Part shown: positions 42,316-42,321 of the stretch, piece by piece | Layout: each line of letters starts with the position of its first letter | How positions within the stretch are numbered: position 1 is the stretch's first letter | From: Candidatus Zhuqueibacterota bacterium | GTDB lineage: Bacteria > Zhuqueibacterota > QNDG01 > JABMRT01 | DNA length: 42,321 bases | Direction of reading: 5' to 3' | Assembly: GCA_013202295.1 (NCBI GenBank) | Contig: JABMRT010000238.1 | Span: 1 to 42,321, forward strand | Program-made: the position numbers and the translations under genes | Notes under the pieces: model-generated | Told to the model about the DNA's origin: nothing | Database searches by the model: none | What the model saw: only the letters and a program-made list of their open reading frames with translations

Positions 42316-42321
42316 AAAATG

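Noticed and set aside
1-42321. CRISPR arrays, tRNA genes, insertion sequences or prophage
   Set aside because: I looked for regular spaced repeats, cloverleaf-like intergenic segments and transposase or integrase motifs and saw none; a dedicated tRNA or Rfam scan was not possible.

Overview
The window looks like a piece of a Gram-negative chromosome from the FCB (Fibrobacteres-Chlorobi-Bacteroidetes) superphylum, most likely one of its candidate lineages (Calditrichaeota, KSB1, Marinimicrobia or Latescibacteria type) rather than a classical Bacteroidetes. The evidence is a secreted protein ending in a YPNPFNPST-type T9SS sorting domain, many lipoproteins and outer-membrane beta-barrels, and promoters of the form TTG-N19/20-TAnnTT upstream of many genes, which resembles the known Bacteroidetes -33/-7 pattern. 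The phylum cannot be settled from this sequence alone. No tRNA, rRNA, CRISPR array, insertion sequence or prophage was seen.

Left part (1-19.9 kb, nearly all minus strand): start of an FG-GAP repeat protein; a LacI regulator with two secreted glycosidases (a six-hairpin GH65-like lipoprotein and a GH31 enzyme whose signal peptide is out of frame with the body); an outer-membrane barrel protein; an orphan branched-chain-type solute-binding lipoprotein; an unrecognised 259-residue protein; a large secreted leucine-rich-repeat/Ig protein; a three-gene envelope cluster (CsgG-like, Omp28-like, Ig-like lipoprotein); a sensor histidine kinase; a conserved hypothetical; a methyltransferase; and glutaminyl-tRNA synthetase.

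Centre (20.0-37.0 kb, all plus strand): one long, tightly packed operon for a bacterial microcompartment (BMC) that degrades L-fucose and/or L-rhamnose. It opens with a SorC-type sugar-responsive regulator behind a good promoter and a repeated palindromic operator. It then encodes PduL phosphotransacylase, four pentamer (BMC-P), three hexamer (BMC-H) and one tandem trimer (BMC-T, PduT-like) shell proteins, a CoA-acylating aldehyde dehydrogenase, a PduS-like flavo-iron-sulfur protein, a class II aldolase, an acetate-kinase relative, a D-lactate/glycolate-type FAD oxidase, a LarA lactate-racemase family protein, fucose isomerase, a rhamnulokinase-type kinase and, last, a glycosyltransferase. The inferred route is: sugar -> ketose -> ketose-1-phosphate -> DHAP + L-lactaldehyde -> lactoyl-CoA -> lactoyl-phosphate -> L-lactate + ATP -> (LarA) D-lactate -> (FAD oxidase) pyruvate. 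Four proteins carry matching amphipathic targeting helices and are the likely lumen cargo. No alcohol dehydrogenase is present to recycle NADH; the PduS/PduT pair suggests electrons leave through the shell instead.

Right part (37.0-42.3 kb, minus strand): a YpeA-like acetyltransferase gene broken by an in-frame TGA, a secreted beta-propeller/transglutaminase protein, RsgA GTPase, an outer-membrane protein, and an Amj-type lipid II flippase homologue.

The most interesting points are the fucose/rhamnose BMC that joins PduS/PduT electron export to a LarA plus FAD-oxidase lactate route, the remodelled active site of its acyl kinase, a small targeted protein of unknown function in the same operon, and the recurring FCB-type promoter architecture.
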